Origin: Tenacibaculum sp. 190524A02b
GTDB lineage: Bacteria; Bacteroidota; Bacteroidia; Flavobacteriales; Flavobacteriaceae
DNA: 64,000 bases
Direction of reading: 5' to 3'
NCBI RefSeq assembly: GCF_964036645.1
Contig: NZ_OZ038525.1
Coordinates: 4,716,001 to 4,780,000 of the forward strand
The first letter of the stretch is position 1. Every line of letters begins with the position of its first letter. A program made the translations under genes and the position numbers. Below the pieces are notes generated by a model, which was not told where the DNA came from, ran no database searches, and saw only the letters and a list, made by a program, of their open reading frames with translations. Of the stretch, positions 44,602 through 51,822 are shown piece after piece.

Positions 44602-46455
44602 ATGAACAAAGATAGACAAAAAAGCGCAAACTTTACGCAAAAAAGCGCAAAAATTTTAAGTGAAATTGGCATGTATAACCAAGCAGTTAAAAACAACTTG
44701 GCAACCTTTGAACTTTCGCCAATTCAAATTCACACGATTAAAAACTTTAATGATAATGCCCAGCGAAAAGGGCTAACTACTTCTCAATACAACAAAGAAG
44801 TAGAAGAGTTTAACAATCGAAATGGTTTTATACTCCTAAAAAAAGGAGTAGAAATTGAAGTAAAAAGTACAAACTACCCATATATTAATTATCCTTATTT
44901 GGATAATTCCGCAATTTACGCAGCTATCATAAAATATAGAGCGTATAGAGACAAGTATAACCTACAAGTACAAGAAGAAAACAAAGAAATAAACAACTAT
45001 AATAAACAAGTTGTAAAACATTCAGACAAAGCAGTTTTAAAAGCAATAGCAAAGTTTCAAAAAGATAATAACAGTAAACTTACTCGGGAGTATAATTCCT
45101 TAGTAGAGGGTTATAACACGAGTTTAAAAGGTTACTATGTAGCTAAAAAAAGAAAACAATATATAAAAGACTTCACAGAAGAAATATTTTATGTTCTTCT
45201 GTATTTCTATGCGGGTCAACTAAAAAAGCGCAATGCGTTTTTGTTAGAAATGAATAGACCAACCAGTGTCTATAAAAATGCTATGCCATCTTTAAAGCTA
45301 AACCCTTACGATATTGTTAAACATAAAATATCAGGCGTTAAGAAGTTCACTATCTGCAAAAAAACAGCGCAAAACCATGTAAAAAGACTTCGTGAGGCTG
45401 GTTTGCTCCTAAATCGTAGGTTTTTTGGTTCTAATAGACCTGTGGAGTATAATTTTAATCCTGAAATTGTTGAAATTTTCGACGGAAATCCTCCAAAGTC
45501 CAGAGCCCCCGAAAAACCTGAGTTTTTTGGTGAAAACGAGAAAAAATTACACAATAAGAAGCATACTACTTGTTCTATTTTCTTAAAAGAAAATAAAATA
45601 AAAGACTGTGCAAATAGCACAGTGGATAACAAATGCGGTTCGATGCTGGAGGAAAACGAAAGCACCTTCATTCTACAAGAACACCGTGGAATAAGTTCAG
45701 AAAAAAATCTTAGCCGCGGCGAAGTTCAAAAAATTATGCCAAGCTGGTGGAAACAGCCAAAGAATACAAATAATAGGCTAACTACCAATTTTATAGGGAA
45801 GCTGGAAGATAGTAAGGTGTTAGCCGAAAAATTAGCAGCTGGAGAATATGATTCTTATAAAGGTTTGCCTTATAGTTATTTAGTTAAAGTTTCACAATAC
45901 GCCTATTTACCAAATGATGAGTTTAAACAGGTGGTAATTCAGGATTTTATAAAAAGTTCAGCTAAGATTTGGAAAGGTAGAAATGTGTATGTAGGCGAGT
46001 GGAAAAAAGCAATAAACATGCTAGAAGAGCAGCTTTTTAATAATATAACCCAAAACGAAACCATTATAAAAAAACTACGTGAGTATCGTTGGAAACTGGA
46101 TTTTGCTCGTAGGTGGTTTAAAAAAGCAGAAGTGAATCCTTTATACCCTGCAAGCTACTTTGATAACACAAGAACAAAACAAAAAGAAATAGGGTTTTAC
46201 GGTTTACATAGCCATTGGAAATCCCATTTAAAATATCAGGCACAAAAGGAAAAAGACGCAAAAGAAAAAGTACAAAAAGCCAACCAACGTAAACGAAGGT
46301 TAACAGCACAAGACAAATTTAAGAAAGCAATCAGAAAGTACGAATTAGGCAAGCTTAGTGCAAATCAGCTATACAACTATGTAGATAATAATCTACCTAA
46401 TGATTTTGCTGTGCAGTTGCCAAGTATATTAAAATTTCAAACTAACCTAGCTTAA
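44602..46455 (+). CDS. Replication-like DNA-binding protein with winged helix
   Basis: This 617-residue protein has a long Lys/Asn-rich helical N-terminus (approx. 1-200), a winged-helix segment around residues 250-290 (CKKTAQNHVKRLREAGLLLNRRFFG then EYNFNPEI) and a basic C-terminal region (approx. 390-617, RWFKKAEVNPLYPA, KYELGKLSANQLYNYV). The position in the early region and size suggest a plasmid/phage replication initiator-like protein, but no catalytic motif is seen. Its first codons overlay a GCGCAAA repeat cluster. Confidence 0.6.
   Translation: MNKDRQKSANFTQKSAKILSEIGMYNQAVKNNLATFELSPIQIHTIKNFNDNAQRKGLTTSQYNKEVEEFNNRNGFILLKKGVEIEVKSTNYPYINYPYLDNSAIYAAIIKYRAYRDKYNLQVQEENKEINNYNKQVVKHSDKAVLKAIAKFQKDNNSKLTREYNSLVEGYNTSLKGYYVAKKRKQYIKDFTEEIFYVLLYFYAGQLKKRNAFLLEMNRPTSVYKNAMPSLKLNPYDIVKHKISGVKKFTICKKTAQNHVKRLREAGLLLNRRFFGSNRPVEYNFNPEIVEIFDGNPPKSRAPEKPEFFGENEKKLHNKKHTTCSIFLKENKIKDCANSTVDNKCGSMLEENESTFILQEHRGISSEKNLSRGEVQKIMPSWWKQPKNTNNRLTTNFIGKLEDSKVLAEKLAAGEYDSYKGLPYSYLVKVSQYAYLPNDEFKQVVIQDFIKSSAKIWKGRNVYVGEWKKAINMLEEQLFNNITQNETIIKKLREYRWKLDFARRWFKKAEVNPLYPASYFDNTRTKQKEIGFYGLHSHWKSHLKYQAQKEKDAKEKVQKANQRKRRLTAQDKFKKAIRKYELGKLSANQLYNYVDNNLPNDFAVQLPSILKFQTNLA
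44618..44653. repeat. Second GCGCAAA repeat cluster at the start of the replication-like gene
   Basis: aaaaagcgcaaa (44618-44630), tacgcaaaa (near 44634-44643) and aaaaagcgcaaaaa (44640-44653) lie in the first codons (QKSANFTQKSAK). The spacing is about 22 bp between GCGCAAA cores, two helical turns. Confidence 0.45.
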
Positions 46456-46456
46456 A

Positions 46457-46765
46457 ATGAACAATCAAAACTCTAAAAAATGCAAATGTAGCGCAAAAAA
46501 CAAACTAGTGTGTCCTAATTGTAGCGCTATCAAAATGGTAATGCTACTAAAAAATGGTAATAACCACCTCAAATATGAGCGATCTAATGGCGGTTTTTCC
46601 AATCCTGTATGGTATAATCATTTAAGTAAGAATAATAAAACAGTAAACACTCTAGTAACTGCAATGTTTAGACGGTTTCAAACCTCTATTTACGCAAATG
46701 TGACTAACAAAGTCATTTTCTACGACAATGAAACAAAAGAAGAAATAAGAGCTATAAGTGTATGA
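46457..46765 (+). CDS. Small zinc-ribbon-like hypothetical protein
   Basis: This 102-residue protein starts 1 bp after the previous stop. Cys pairs CKC and CPNC (residues approx. 9-23) may bind zinc. The rest is unremarkable with Asn-rich loops. Unknown function; possibly DNA- or RNA-binding. Confidence 0.65.
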   Translation: MNNQNSKKCKCSAKNKLVCPNCSAIKMVMLLKNGNNHLKYERSNGGFSNPVWYNHLSKNNKTVNTLVTAMFRRFQTSIYANVTNKVIFYDNETKEEIRAISV

Positions 46766-47097
46766 AAGTGAAATTAAAATTTAGCGTAGATCATGTGTTA
46801 GCTATAAATGATTTACTAAATCAAGTATATGAGCTTCCATTTAACTTTTTTAATGAGCAGGAAAAAGTGGCTATTTCAATAGCAGCACTACTATCAGATA
46901 AGTTTGAAGCCAAGAAAAGAGAGTTGAAGAAAAATTTAAACCTTCTTAATAGAAACAAAAAAATACAATTCACATTAAAATACCATGAAGCTTGGGCGCT
47001 GAAAAATATATGTATAAATCAAATTTCATTAGTGAATATTGATATAAATAAAATAAGAGTACAAGAAGTTATTGGGCTATTAGATGTTGAAAAATAG
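46762..47097 (+). CDS. Hypothetical protein, 111 residues
   Basis: It overlaps the previous stop by 4 bp (ATGA type), so it is translationally coupled. The sequence is Lys/Leu/Asn-rich and predicted helical (DKFEAKKRELKKNLNLLNRNKK). No family recognised. Confidence 0.65.
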   Translation: MKVKLKFSVDHVLAINDLLNQVYELPFNFFNEQEKVAISIAALLSDKFEAKKRELKKNLNLLNRNKKIQFTLKYHEAWALKNICINQISLVNIDINKIRVQEVIGLLDVEK

Positions 47098-47170
47098 CTA
47101 AATATCAAACAAAATTTAAAAAACTATTACAAATAACTAAAATCCTCTAAAGGGTTTAAACGATATAAAA

Positions 47171-47368
47171 ATGAGGTGTTTTACGGACAATAATAAAGAA
47201 ATTACAAAAAGAATAAAGCAAGGAAAAACCTTTCTATTCCAAGGAGTAGAAAGCGAAGTTTTAGAGATAGCAAACCAAAAAGCAAAACATATTAGAAGTT
47301 ATGTATATGAGGTGTATGCAGATGTAAAAAATAAAAGAATCCATGTTGGGTACGCAGTACCTAGGTAA
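47171..47368 (+). CDS. Hypothetical protein, 65 residues
   Basis: A small basic protein in the early cluster (ITKRIKQGKTFLFQG, YEVYADVKNKRIHVGY). The C-terminus looks like two beta strands. No recognised family. Confidence 0.6.
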   Translation: MRCFTDNNKEITKRIKQGKTFLFQGVESEVLEIANQKAKHIRSYVYEVYADVKNKRIHVGYAVPR

Positions 47369-47409
47369 GATAAATTAAAAACGCAATAATTAACGAAAAA
47401 ACGCAAACT

Positions 47410-47652
47410 ATGGCAAAAATGACTTACTCAGAATTAATAGAGAAACTCGGAAAAATAGTAGACGAACAAACTATGCTATTGAGGATAGAAGATCAAATCA
47501 TATACTTAGACGCTGAATATTTTTATATGAAAACATTGAATAAAATTAATAGAGTACTACAACTATATGGTGAATGTGAATGGTGGTTTGAAAAATCAAC
47601 AGCACTAGAGATTGGTGTTATGTATAAAGTTAGAATACTTAAATACCTGTAG
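47410..47652 (+). CDS. Hypothetical protein, 80 residues
   Basis: A co-directional small gene, mixed helix/strand composition (YSELIEKLGKIVDEQTMLL). Two ACGCAA motifs lie in the gap before it. No recognised family. Confidence 0.6.
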   Translation: MAKMTYSELIEKLGKIVDEQTMLLRIEDQIIYLDAEYFYMKTLNKINRVLQLYGECEWWFEKSTALEIGVMYKVRILKYL

Positions 47653-47702
47653 GTTAATCGATCAGCCTGTTTAAGTGATCGAGAAATAAAAAGAATAATA
47701 AA

Positions 47703-47906
47703 ATGACAAGATTATTAAAAGTAGAAGAAAAAATAACAGACGCTATAAGAGAGGTGAATTTAGCAAAAGATGACTTGAAAAATCCAAAAGAAATATCAAA
47801 TGTGTTAGCTCTTTTGGAACAAGCACATTGTTGGTTGGAAATTCTTCAAGAAGACAAAGGAATAAAAGACAAGGAAGGAAAGATTTTACAATCTCATTTG
47901 GAATAG
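47703..47906 (+). CDS. Hypothetical helical protein, 67 residues
   Basis: Charged and helical (KVEEKITDAIREVNLAKDDLKNPKEI). Typical of small phage early proteins. No family recognised. Confidence 0.6.
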   Translation: MTRLLKVEEKITDAIREVNLAKDDLKNPKEISNVLALLEQAHCWLEILQEDKGIKDKEGKILQSHLE

Positions 47907-47926
47907 GTTAAATAATCTGTAGGATT

Positions 47927-48178
47927 ATGAATGTACATGATTTAAAAATTTACCCAGAGCATTTTAATGATGTAGTTAAGGGGACTAAAAAAGTTGAGAT
48001 TAGAAAGAATGACAGGAACTTCCAAGTTGGAGATATTCTATATCTGAATGAGTATTGTCCGCTAGAAGAAAAACAATCATTGGAATATGTGAAAGTGAAA
48101 GTAACACACATTTTACATGGTGGTCAATTTGGGTTAAACCAAGAATATGTTGCTATGTCAATAACATTAAACCTGTAG
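47927..48178 (+). CDS. DUF3850 (ASCH-related) small protein
   Basis: This 83-residue protein matches the DUF3850 pattern: HDLKIYPEHFNDVVKGTKKVEIRKNDR, then FQVGDILYLNEY, and VTHILHGGQFG. It is related to ASCH/PUA-type RNA-binding domains and is common in phages. Possible RNA- or modified-nucleotide binding. Confidence 0.85.
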   Translation: MNVHDLKIYPEHFNDVVKGTKKVEIRKNDRNFQVGDILYLNEYCPLEEKQSLEYVKVKVTHILHGGQFGLNQEYVAMSITLNL

Positions 48179-48191
48179 TTAAATCAATCCT

Positions 48192-48350
48192 ATGAAAGTA
48201 AGTATTAAAGAAATAAAAATAAGCGAAAAAGCTACAATCAAAGATACAGTGTTTTTGTTTTCTGTTTTCTCTTTTCTTTTTGTCAGTTTTAAAAAAAAAT
48301 CAATTATAAACTCAATGGTAAATATGAGAAAACAAATAGTTATAGAATAA
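48192..48350 (+). CDS. Possible 52-residue protein with one hydrophobic segment
   Basis: It starts 13 bp after the DUF3850 stop in the same direction (MKVSIKEIKISEKATIKD) with a hydrophobic stretch (FLFSVFSFLFV) followed by Lys. A minus-strand frame (48179-48367) overlaps completely, with two hydrophobic stretches, but T-rich antisense of A-rich DNA easily mimics membrane segments. The plus frame is favoured by direction and spacing. Confidence 0.45.
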   Translation: MKVSIKEIKISEKATIKDTVFLFSVFSFLFVSFKKKSIINSMVNMRKQIVIE

Positions 48351-48412
48351 TATAGAAATTTTATCATAAATCAAAATTAGTAAAAACAAAGTAAAGTAAA
48401 ACAGTAGAAATT

Positions 48413-48604
48413 ATGAGTAACGAAGATTTACTAGCTGACATTAGAAATAAACTTTCTCCTGCAAGTCATTTGATTTGTTTGGTTGCAGAATATTTCGACG
48501 GAACAAAAACAGCTGCAGAATTTGAAGAAATTCACAAGCACATTAAAGAAGCTATTCCACAAGCAGAACAATCAATTGAATACGTAAGACAATTTAAACT
48601 GTAG
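48413..48604 (+). CDS. Hypothetical protein, 63 residues
   Basis: An acidic helical protein (SNEDLLADIRNKLSPASHL, then HIKEAIPQAEQSIEY). It ends 2 bp before the methyltransferase start, so probably co-translated. No family recognised. Confidence 0.6.
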   Translation: MSNEDLLADIRNKLSPASHLICLVAEYFDGTKTAAEFEEIHKHIKEAIPQAEQSIEYVRQFKL

Positions 48605-48606
48605 TT

Positions 48607-49248
48607 ATGAAAATATTGAACTTATACGCAGGAATAGGAGGAAATCGCAAGTTATGGGGTGATAAACATGAAATCACAGCTATAGAATATGATGCAGCAA
48701 CAGCTGATGTATATAGTTCATATTTTCCTAATGATAATGTAATTGTAACTGATGCTCATAAGTTTCTCCTAGATCATTACAAAGAATTTGATTTTATATG
48801 GAGTTCTCCACCATGCCCAACTCATAGTATTATGAATACAACTAAAAACGGTAAAGGTTTAAAAATGGAATACCCGGATATGCAGCTTTATCAGCAAGTT
48901 ATTTTCTTACAATATTGGTTTAAGGGTAAATGGGTTGTTGAAAATGTAGTTCCATATTATGAGCCTTTAATTAATCCAACAAAAAAAATAGATAGACATT
49001 ATTGGTGGTCTAATTTCCCTCTAGGAGAATTTAATTATAAGAGACCATTTAAAATGGATACTGCAAAAATTTCAGATTACGAAAAGTATTTAGGTTTTGA
49101 TTTATCCGGATTCAAACTGAAAAACAAAATAAAAAATCTAAGGAATTGCGTTAATCCAAAAACAGGGAAATACATTTTGAATTGTGCAATGGGTAAAACT
49201 GAAAAGCAGAATAATAACCAGGTCGATATTTTCGACTTTATAAAATAA
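48607..49248 (+). CDS. Orphan C5-cytosine-type DNA methyltransferase (Dcm-like)
   Basis: This 213-residue protein has motif I LNLYAGIGGNRKLWG, motif IV WSSPPCPTHS with the catalytic Cys, and motif VI WVVENVVPYYEP. Length is short for a classical C5 methylase and there is no large target-recognition domain; the phage subset of such proteins is similarly compact. No restriction enzyme is adjacent, so it probably protects the element DNA or alters regulation. Confidence 0.85.
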   Translation: MKILNLYAGIGGNRKLWGDKHEITAIEYDAATADVYSSYFPNDNVIVTDAHKFLLDHYKEFDFIWSSPPCPTHSIMNTTKNGKGLKMEYPDMQLYQQVIFLQYWFKGKWVVENVVPYYEPLINPTKKIDRHYWWSNFPLGEFNYKRPFKMDTAKISDYEKYLGFDLSGFKLKNKIKNLRNCVNPKTGKYILNCAMGKTEKQNNNQVDIFDFIK

Positions 49249-49267
49249 GTGTAATTAAACGAATATT

Positions 49268-49513
49268 ATGAACTGGATAAAAATAGATAAATCAATAGAA
49301 ACTAATTATGACTTTGAAATCATAGGTTATAATCCTGACTGGATAGATGAAGATTTCAACCCAAAAGGTACTCGAGCGTGTTTTCAAAATGATTCAGGTG
49401 AGAAAGGTTGGTGTTCTGCGAAATGGAATAATTCCCATGATTGTTACGATGCAGATTTTGATACTGCTCCAACTCACATAATGATGATTCCTAAAACACC
49501 AAACAAACAGTAG
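49268..49513 (+). CDS. DUF551-like small phage protein
   Basis: The N-terminus MNWIKIDKSIETN and the C-terminal THIMMIPKTP (usually THWMPLPxPP) fit DUF551, a phage-associated family. Central Cys residues ACFQND, GWCSAKW. Function unknown. Confidence 0.65.
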   Translation: MNWIKIDKSIETNYDFEIIGYNPDWIDEDFNPKGTRACFQNDSGEKGWCSAKWNNSHDCYDADFDTAPTHIMMIPKTPNKQ

Positions 49514-49621
49514 TTATCGCCTATGGTTATAAGGTGGTGTAATTGATACAAAAGGAAACAGAATGTATTGAGACTGGTGCCGAAATGACCTAAAGGCGAA
49601 ACTACTATATAAAAAGACTAA
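49514..49621. other. Unexplained 108-bp non-coding island
   Basis: The base composition is less A-rich than the surroundings. It contains gccgaaatgacctaaaggc, a possible 3-bp-closed hairpin with a gaaac sequence after it, and gtgtaattgatac. No ORF. It looks like a structured RNA or a remnant; no class can be assigned. Confidence 0.35.
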
Positions 49622-50002
49622 ATGGGATATATAAAGCATAATGCAGTAATAGTAACTTATTGGAATAAACAAGACATTGAAGAGGCTCATTTAAAAGCAA
49701 TTGAAGTTTATAAAGATAATATTGATTGCGTTTCGAGTGAGAAATGTATTTCGCCAATTATGGAGGGGGTGGCTAATCAACAGTTTTCATTTTTTATTGC
49801 TCCTGATGGTAGCAAGTCAGGATGGCAAACCGAAGAACAAGCCAAAAATGCTAGAAAAATTTTTCAGAATTTTTTACTGGATTCAGGAACATGTGAATAT
49901 ATAGAAATATGTTTTGGAGGTGATTGTGACACAGAGTTTATAGTACGAAGTGCAGAATCAGACTTAAACAAAACGCAAAAACGCAAAAGATCAATAAAGT
50001 AA
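49622..50002 (+). CDS. Hypothetical phage protein, 126 residues
   Basis: It has paired Cys (CVSSEKC, CFGGDC) and a GSKSGWQTEEQAKNARKIF segment, suggestive of a small alpha/beta phage protein. The C-terminus is basic (KTQKRKRSIK) and encoded by two ACGCAAA copies. No family name is known to me. Confidence 0.7.
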   Translation: MGYIKHNAVIVTYWNKQDIEEAHLKAIEVYKDNIDCVSSEKCISPIMEGVANQQFSFFIAPDGSKSGWQTEEQAKNARKIFQNFLLDSGTCEYIEICFGGDCDTEFIVRSAESDLNKTQKRKRSIK

Positions 50003-50019
50003 TACAATAATAAAAGAAT

Positions 50020-50217
50020 ATGGAAGCATCGGTAAGAAATCTTTACAAAGAGGCTGTTAAAAATAAAGATTTTGATAAAGAAATGAAATCGCAAGACCCG
50101 AAGGGGTATTACAAACCTAATCTCTTATCTAGTAAAAGAGTAAAAATAGCCTATACAGCAGCTTACTATGGATGGTTACTAGGAAAAGGGAAATATAATC
50201 GAATGAATTATATATAA
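50020..50217 (+). CDS. Hypothetical protein, 65 residues
   Basis: Basic, Tyr-rich C-terminus (AYTAAYYGWLLGKGKY). In the run of small early genes. Unknown function. Confidence 0.6.
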   Translation: MEASVRNLYKEAVKNKDFDKEMKSQDPKGYYKPNLLSSKRVKIAYTAAYYGWLLGKGKYNRMNYI

Positions 50218-50231
50218 ACTAAAATATAATC

Positions 50232-50387
50232 ATGGATATGTACAAAGACGCAGTAGTAGGAATAATTGAAATACTGGAGAATACTGATAGTGAATTAAAA
50301 AAAGTAACAGTTTTTGAAGAGGCTGGCGGTTATATTGAAGTAGAATACAAAGAATTGAAAGCAACTTTTATAAACACATATTTTTAG
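50232..50387 (+). CDS. Small acidic protein, 51 residues
   Basis: The frame (MDMYKDAVVGIIEILEN to FINTYF) starts 14 bp after the previous stop and ends 9 bp before the next start, so it fits the operon. Too short to be in usual gene lists. Unknown function. Confidence 0.6.
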   Translation: MDMYKDAVVGIIEILENTDSELKKVTVFEEAGGYIEVEYKELKATFINTYF

Positions 50388-50396
50388 ATAGAAACA

Positions 50397-50801
50397 ATGC
50401 AAGAAGAGCAAAAACAAATTTTAGAAAACGCAAAGCAAATGTTTGTTAGGCAGCCATATTTGTCAAAACAATGTGGACAAAGTTGCCTATCAATGATTAC
50501 AGGCGACTCAATAGAATTAATAGTTGAAAAGCTAGGGAAAGAATACACAACCTATATTCAAGATGATTTAGAAAATTATCTAAAAGAAAAAGGTTATAAA
50601 ACTTTTATAGTAGTAGGGGATTTCAGTATGAAAGAAGTGCCAAACAATAGTATTGTGAGGTTAAAAAAGCCTGATAATTCAGGGCATTTTATATTGAAAA
50701 ATGAAAATGGTATTCTCCTGGACCCAAGCGTAGGAATTGTTCAAGAATATATTGGGGTTTATGAAATCTCCCATTATTTAAAATTCGAAAAAATTGCATA
50801 A
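50397..50801 (+). CDS. C39-like papain-fold cysteine peptidase
   Basis: This 134-residue protein has KQCGQSCLSMITG with Cys30 as the likely nucleophile, NSGHFILK with His97 and LLDPSVG with Asp109, the order and spacing of C39-like peptidases. No membrane segment or ABC transporter domain is attached. In a phage context it may process a virion protein or cut a host protein. Substrate unknown. Confidence 0.75.
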   Translation: MQEEQKQILENAKQMFVRQPYLSKQCGQSCLSMITGDSIELIVEKLGKEYTTYIQDDLENYLKEKGYKTFIVVGDFSMKEVPNNSIVRLKKPDNSGHFILKNENGILLDPSVGIVQEYIGVYEISHYLKFEKIA

Positions 50802-50807
50802 AAAAAA

Positions 50808-50827
50808 CCCGCTCAAAATAGAGCGGG
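50808..50827 (+). terminator. Terminator-like hairpin after the C39-like gene
   Basis: cccgctc (50808-50814) pairs with gagcggg (50821-50827), loop aaaata. A second hairpin cttagga/tcctaag follows at 50852-50869. The tail is A-rich rather than T-rich, so attenuation or mRNA stability is as likely as termination. Confidence 0.6.
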
Positions 50828-50901
50828 AAAATTGCTATGAAAAAGAAAAGACTTAGGACGTCTCCTAAGACAAACCAAATATAACTAAAAAAACGCAAGA
50901 A

Positions 50902-51504
50902 ATGCAAATAACACAAATTGAAAACGGAAACATTTTGGTTTTAAATGACCAAGGAGAAATAGAATTAGTAGGAAGTAACTTATATTTTCTAAAACACCCA
51001 AGAATAGATAATGTTATTTTAATTAGTGACAGTATTAATACAAATGAAGAAATAGCTTTAAATGTGCCTACTATCGATTTATACATTGGTAAGGATAAGA
51101 TTAATGGGAATAGTACATTTGCTTTAAAAGCAATCGCTAAAGAATTTCAACTTTCAGGAGCAAAACAAGTAGAGCCTGCCGATCCAATGAGGTTATTATT
51201 TGACAAAATGGACACTTACGAAAAAATGCTACAATTTGTAAAAGAATATGTTTTTAACTCTGTACCTGATTTAACAAAAGATAGTCAAGGAAGATTAGTA
51301 AGAGAGTATTATTACTGTCAATTTGATGATTTTCAGGTACAAATCACATTATATTATTATTACGAAGCCTCAAACCCTAATAGAATAGATAGAATACTAA
51401 TGTCAGGTAATACAGAAAACATTGCTTTGCCTATTAAGCAGTATACTTATGACAGTAATGGTAATGTGAGCTATTCGTATGTAAAAGTAGTTGCAAGTAA
51501 TTAA
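50902..51504 (+). CDS. Hypothetical phage structural-type protein, 200 residues
   Basis: The first half is beta-rich (MQITQIENGNILVLNDQGE), the second is Tyr-rich (YYYCQFDDFQVQITLYYYYEA) and repeats strand-turn patterns. It begins the late co-directional module. No family recognised; a minor virion component is plausible from position. Confidence 0.6.
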   Translation: MQITQIENGNILVLNDQGEIELVGSNLYFLKHPRIDNVILISDSINTNEEIALNVPTIDLYIGKDKINGNSTFALKAIAKEFQLSGAKQVEPADPMRLLFDKMDTYEKMLQFVKEYVFNSVPDLTKDSQGRLVREYYYCQFDDFQVQITLYYYYEASNPNRIDRILMSGNTENIALPIKQYTYDSNGNVSYSYVKVVASN

Positions 51505-51520
51505 TATTAAATCCCCTTTA

Positions 51521-51715
51521 ATGATAAACTGCAAGCAAAAATTATTAGGAAAGCACTCATTTATCCCTGTGAATGAAGCTAGGAATGTTTTAAATGAAAT
51601 TATAGCTAAAAACAGAGGTATTCCCTTAAAAGTTGCAAGGTATAAAAAGCTTTTACTTCCAAAGGAGGTAAAAGAATTTTATAAATTATATGATTTACCT
51701 TTTGATGTAAGTTAA
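51521..51715 (+). CDS. Hypothetical small basic protein
   Basis: The ATG at 51521 follows the previous stop; an upstream start at 51491 would overlap it by 14 bp. About 64 residues, Lys/Arg-rich (IIAKNRGIPLKVARYKKLLL). Its stop lies in the left arm of a hairpin at 51709-51743. Confidence 0.55.
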   Translation: MINCKQKLLGKHSFIPVNEARNVLNEIIAKNRGIPLKVARYKKLLLPKEVKEFYKLYDLPFDVS

Positions 51716-51743
51716 CGTAACTTCCTTTAAGTTACGCTAACTT
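51709..51743 (+). promoter_or_regulatory. 13-bp inverted repeat before the transglutaminase-like gene
   Basis: aagttaacgtaac (51709-51721) and gttacgctaactt (51731-51743) pair with one mismatch. Further aactt/cgaaactt repeats follow to 51780. It may be a terminator or operator at the start of the structural module. Confidence 0.5.
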
Positions 51744-51822
51744 CATCAATCTTTATGAAACTTAACAGTACTTCACGAAACTTTTAAGCTTAATTAAAAC
51801 TCGATTTATTATTGCATTGTAA

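Noticed and set aside
45306..45671. Minus-strand ORF of 121 codons inside the replication-like gene
   Set aside because: It is a Ser/Phe-rich shadow frame of a longer coherent plus-strand gene.
48179..48367. Minus-strand two-TM frame (62 residues)
   Set aside because: It opposes the operon direction, and T-rich antisense of A-rich DNA gives spurious hydrophobic frames; the plus frame fits spacing better.
49520..49600. tRNA-like D-arm sequence (ggtggtgtaattgat)
   Set aside because: There is no T-loop, acceptor pairing or anticodon stem around it.
49555..49610. Hammerhead-ribozyme-like sequence (ctggtg ... cgaaac)
   Set aside because: Two essential core positions differ from CUGAUGA and the flanking stems do not pair convincingly.
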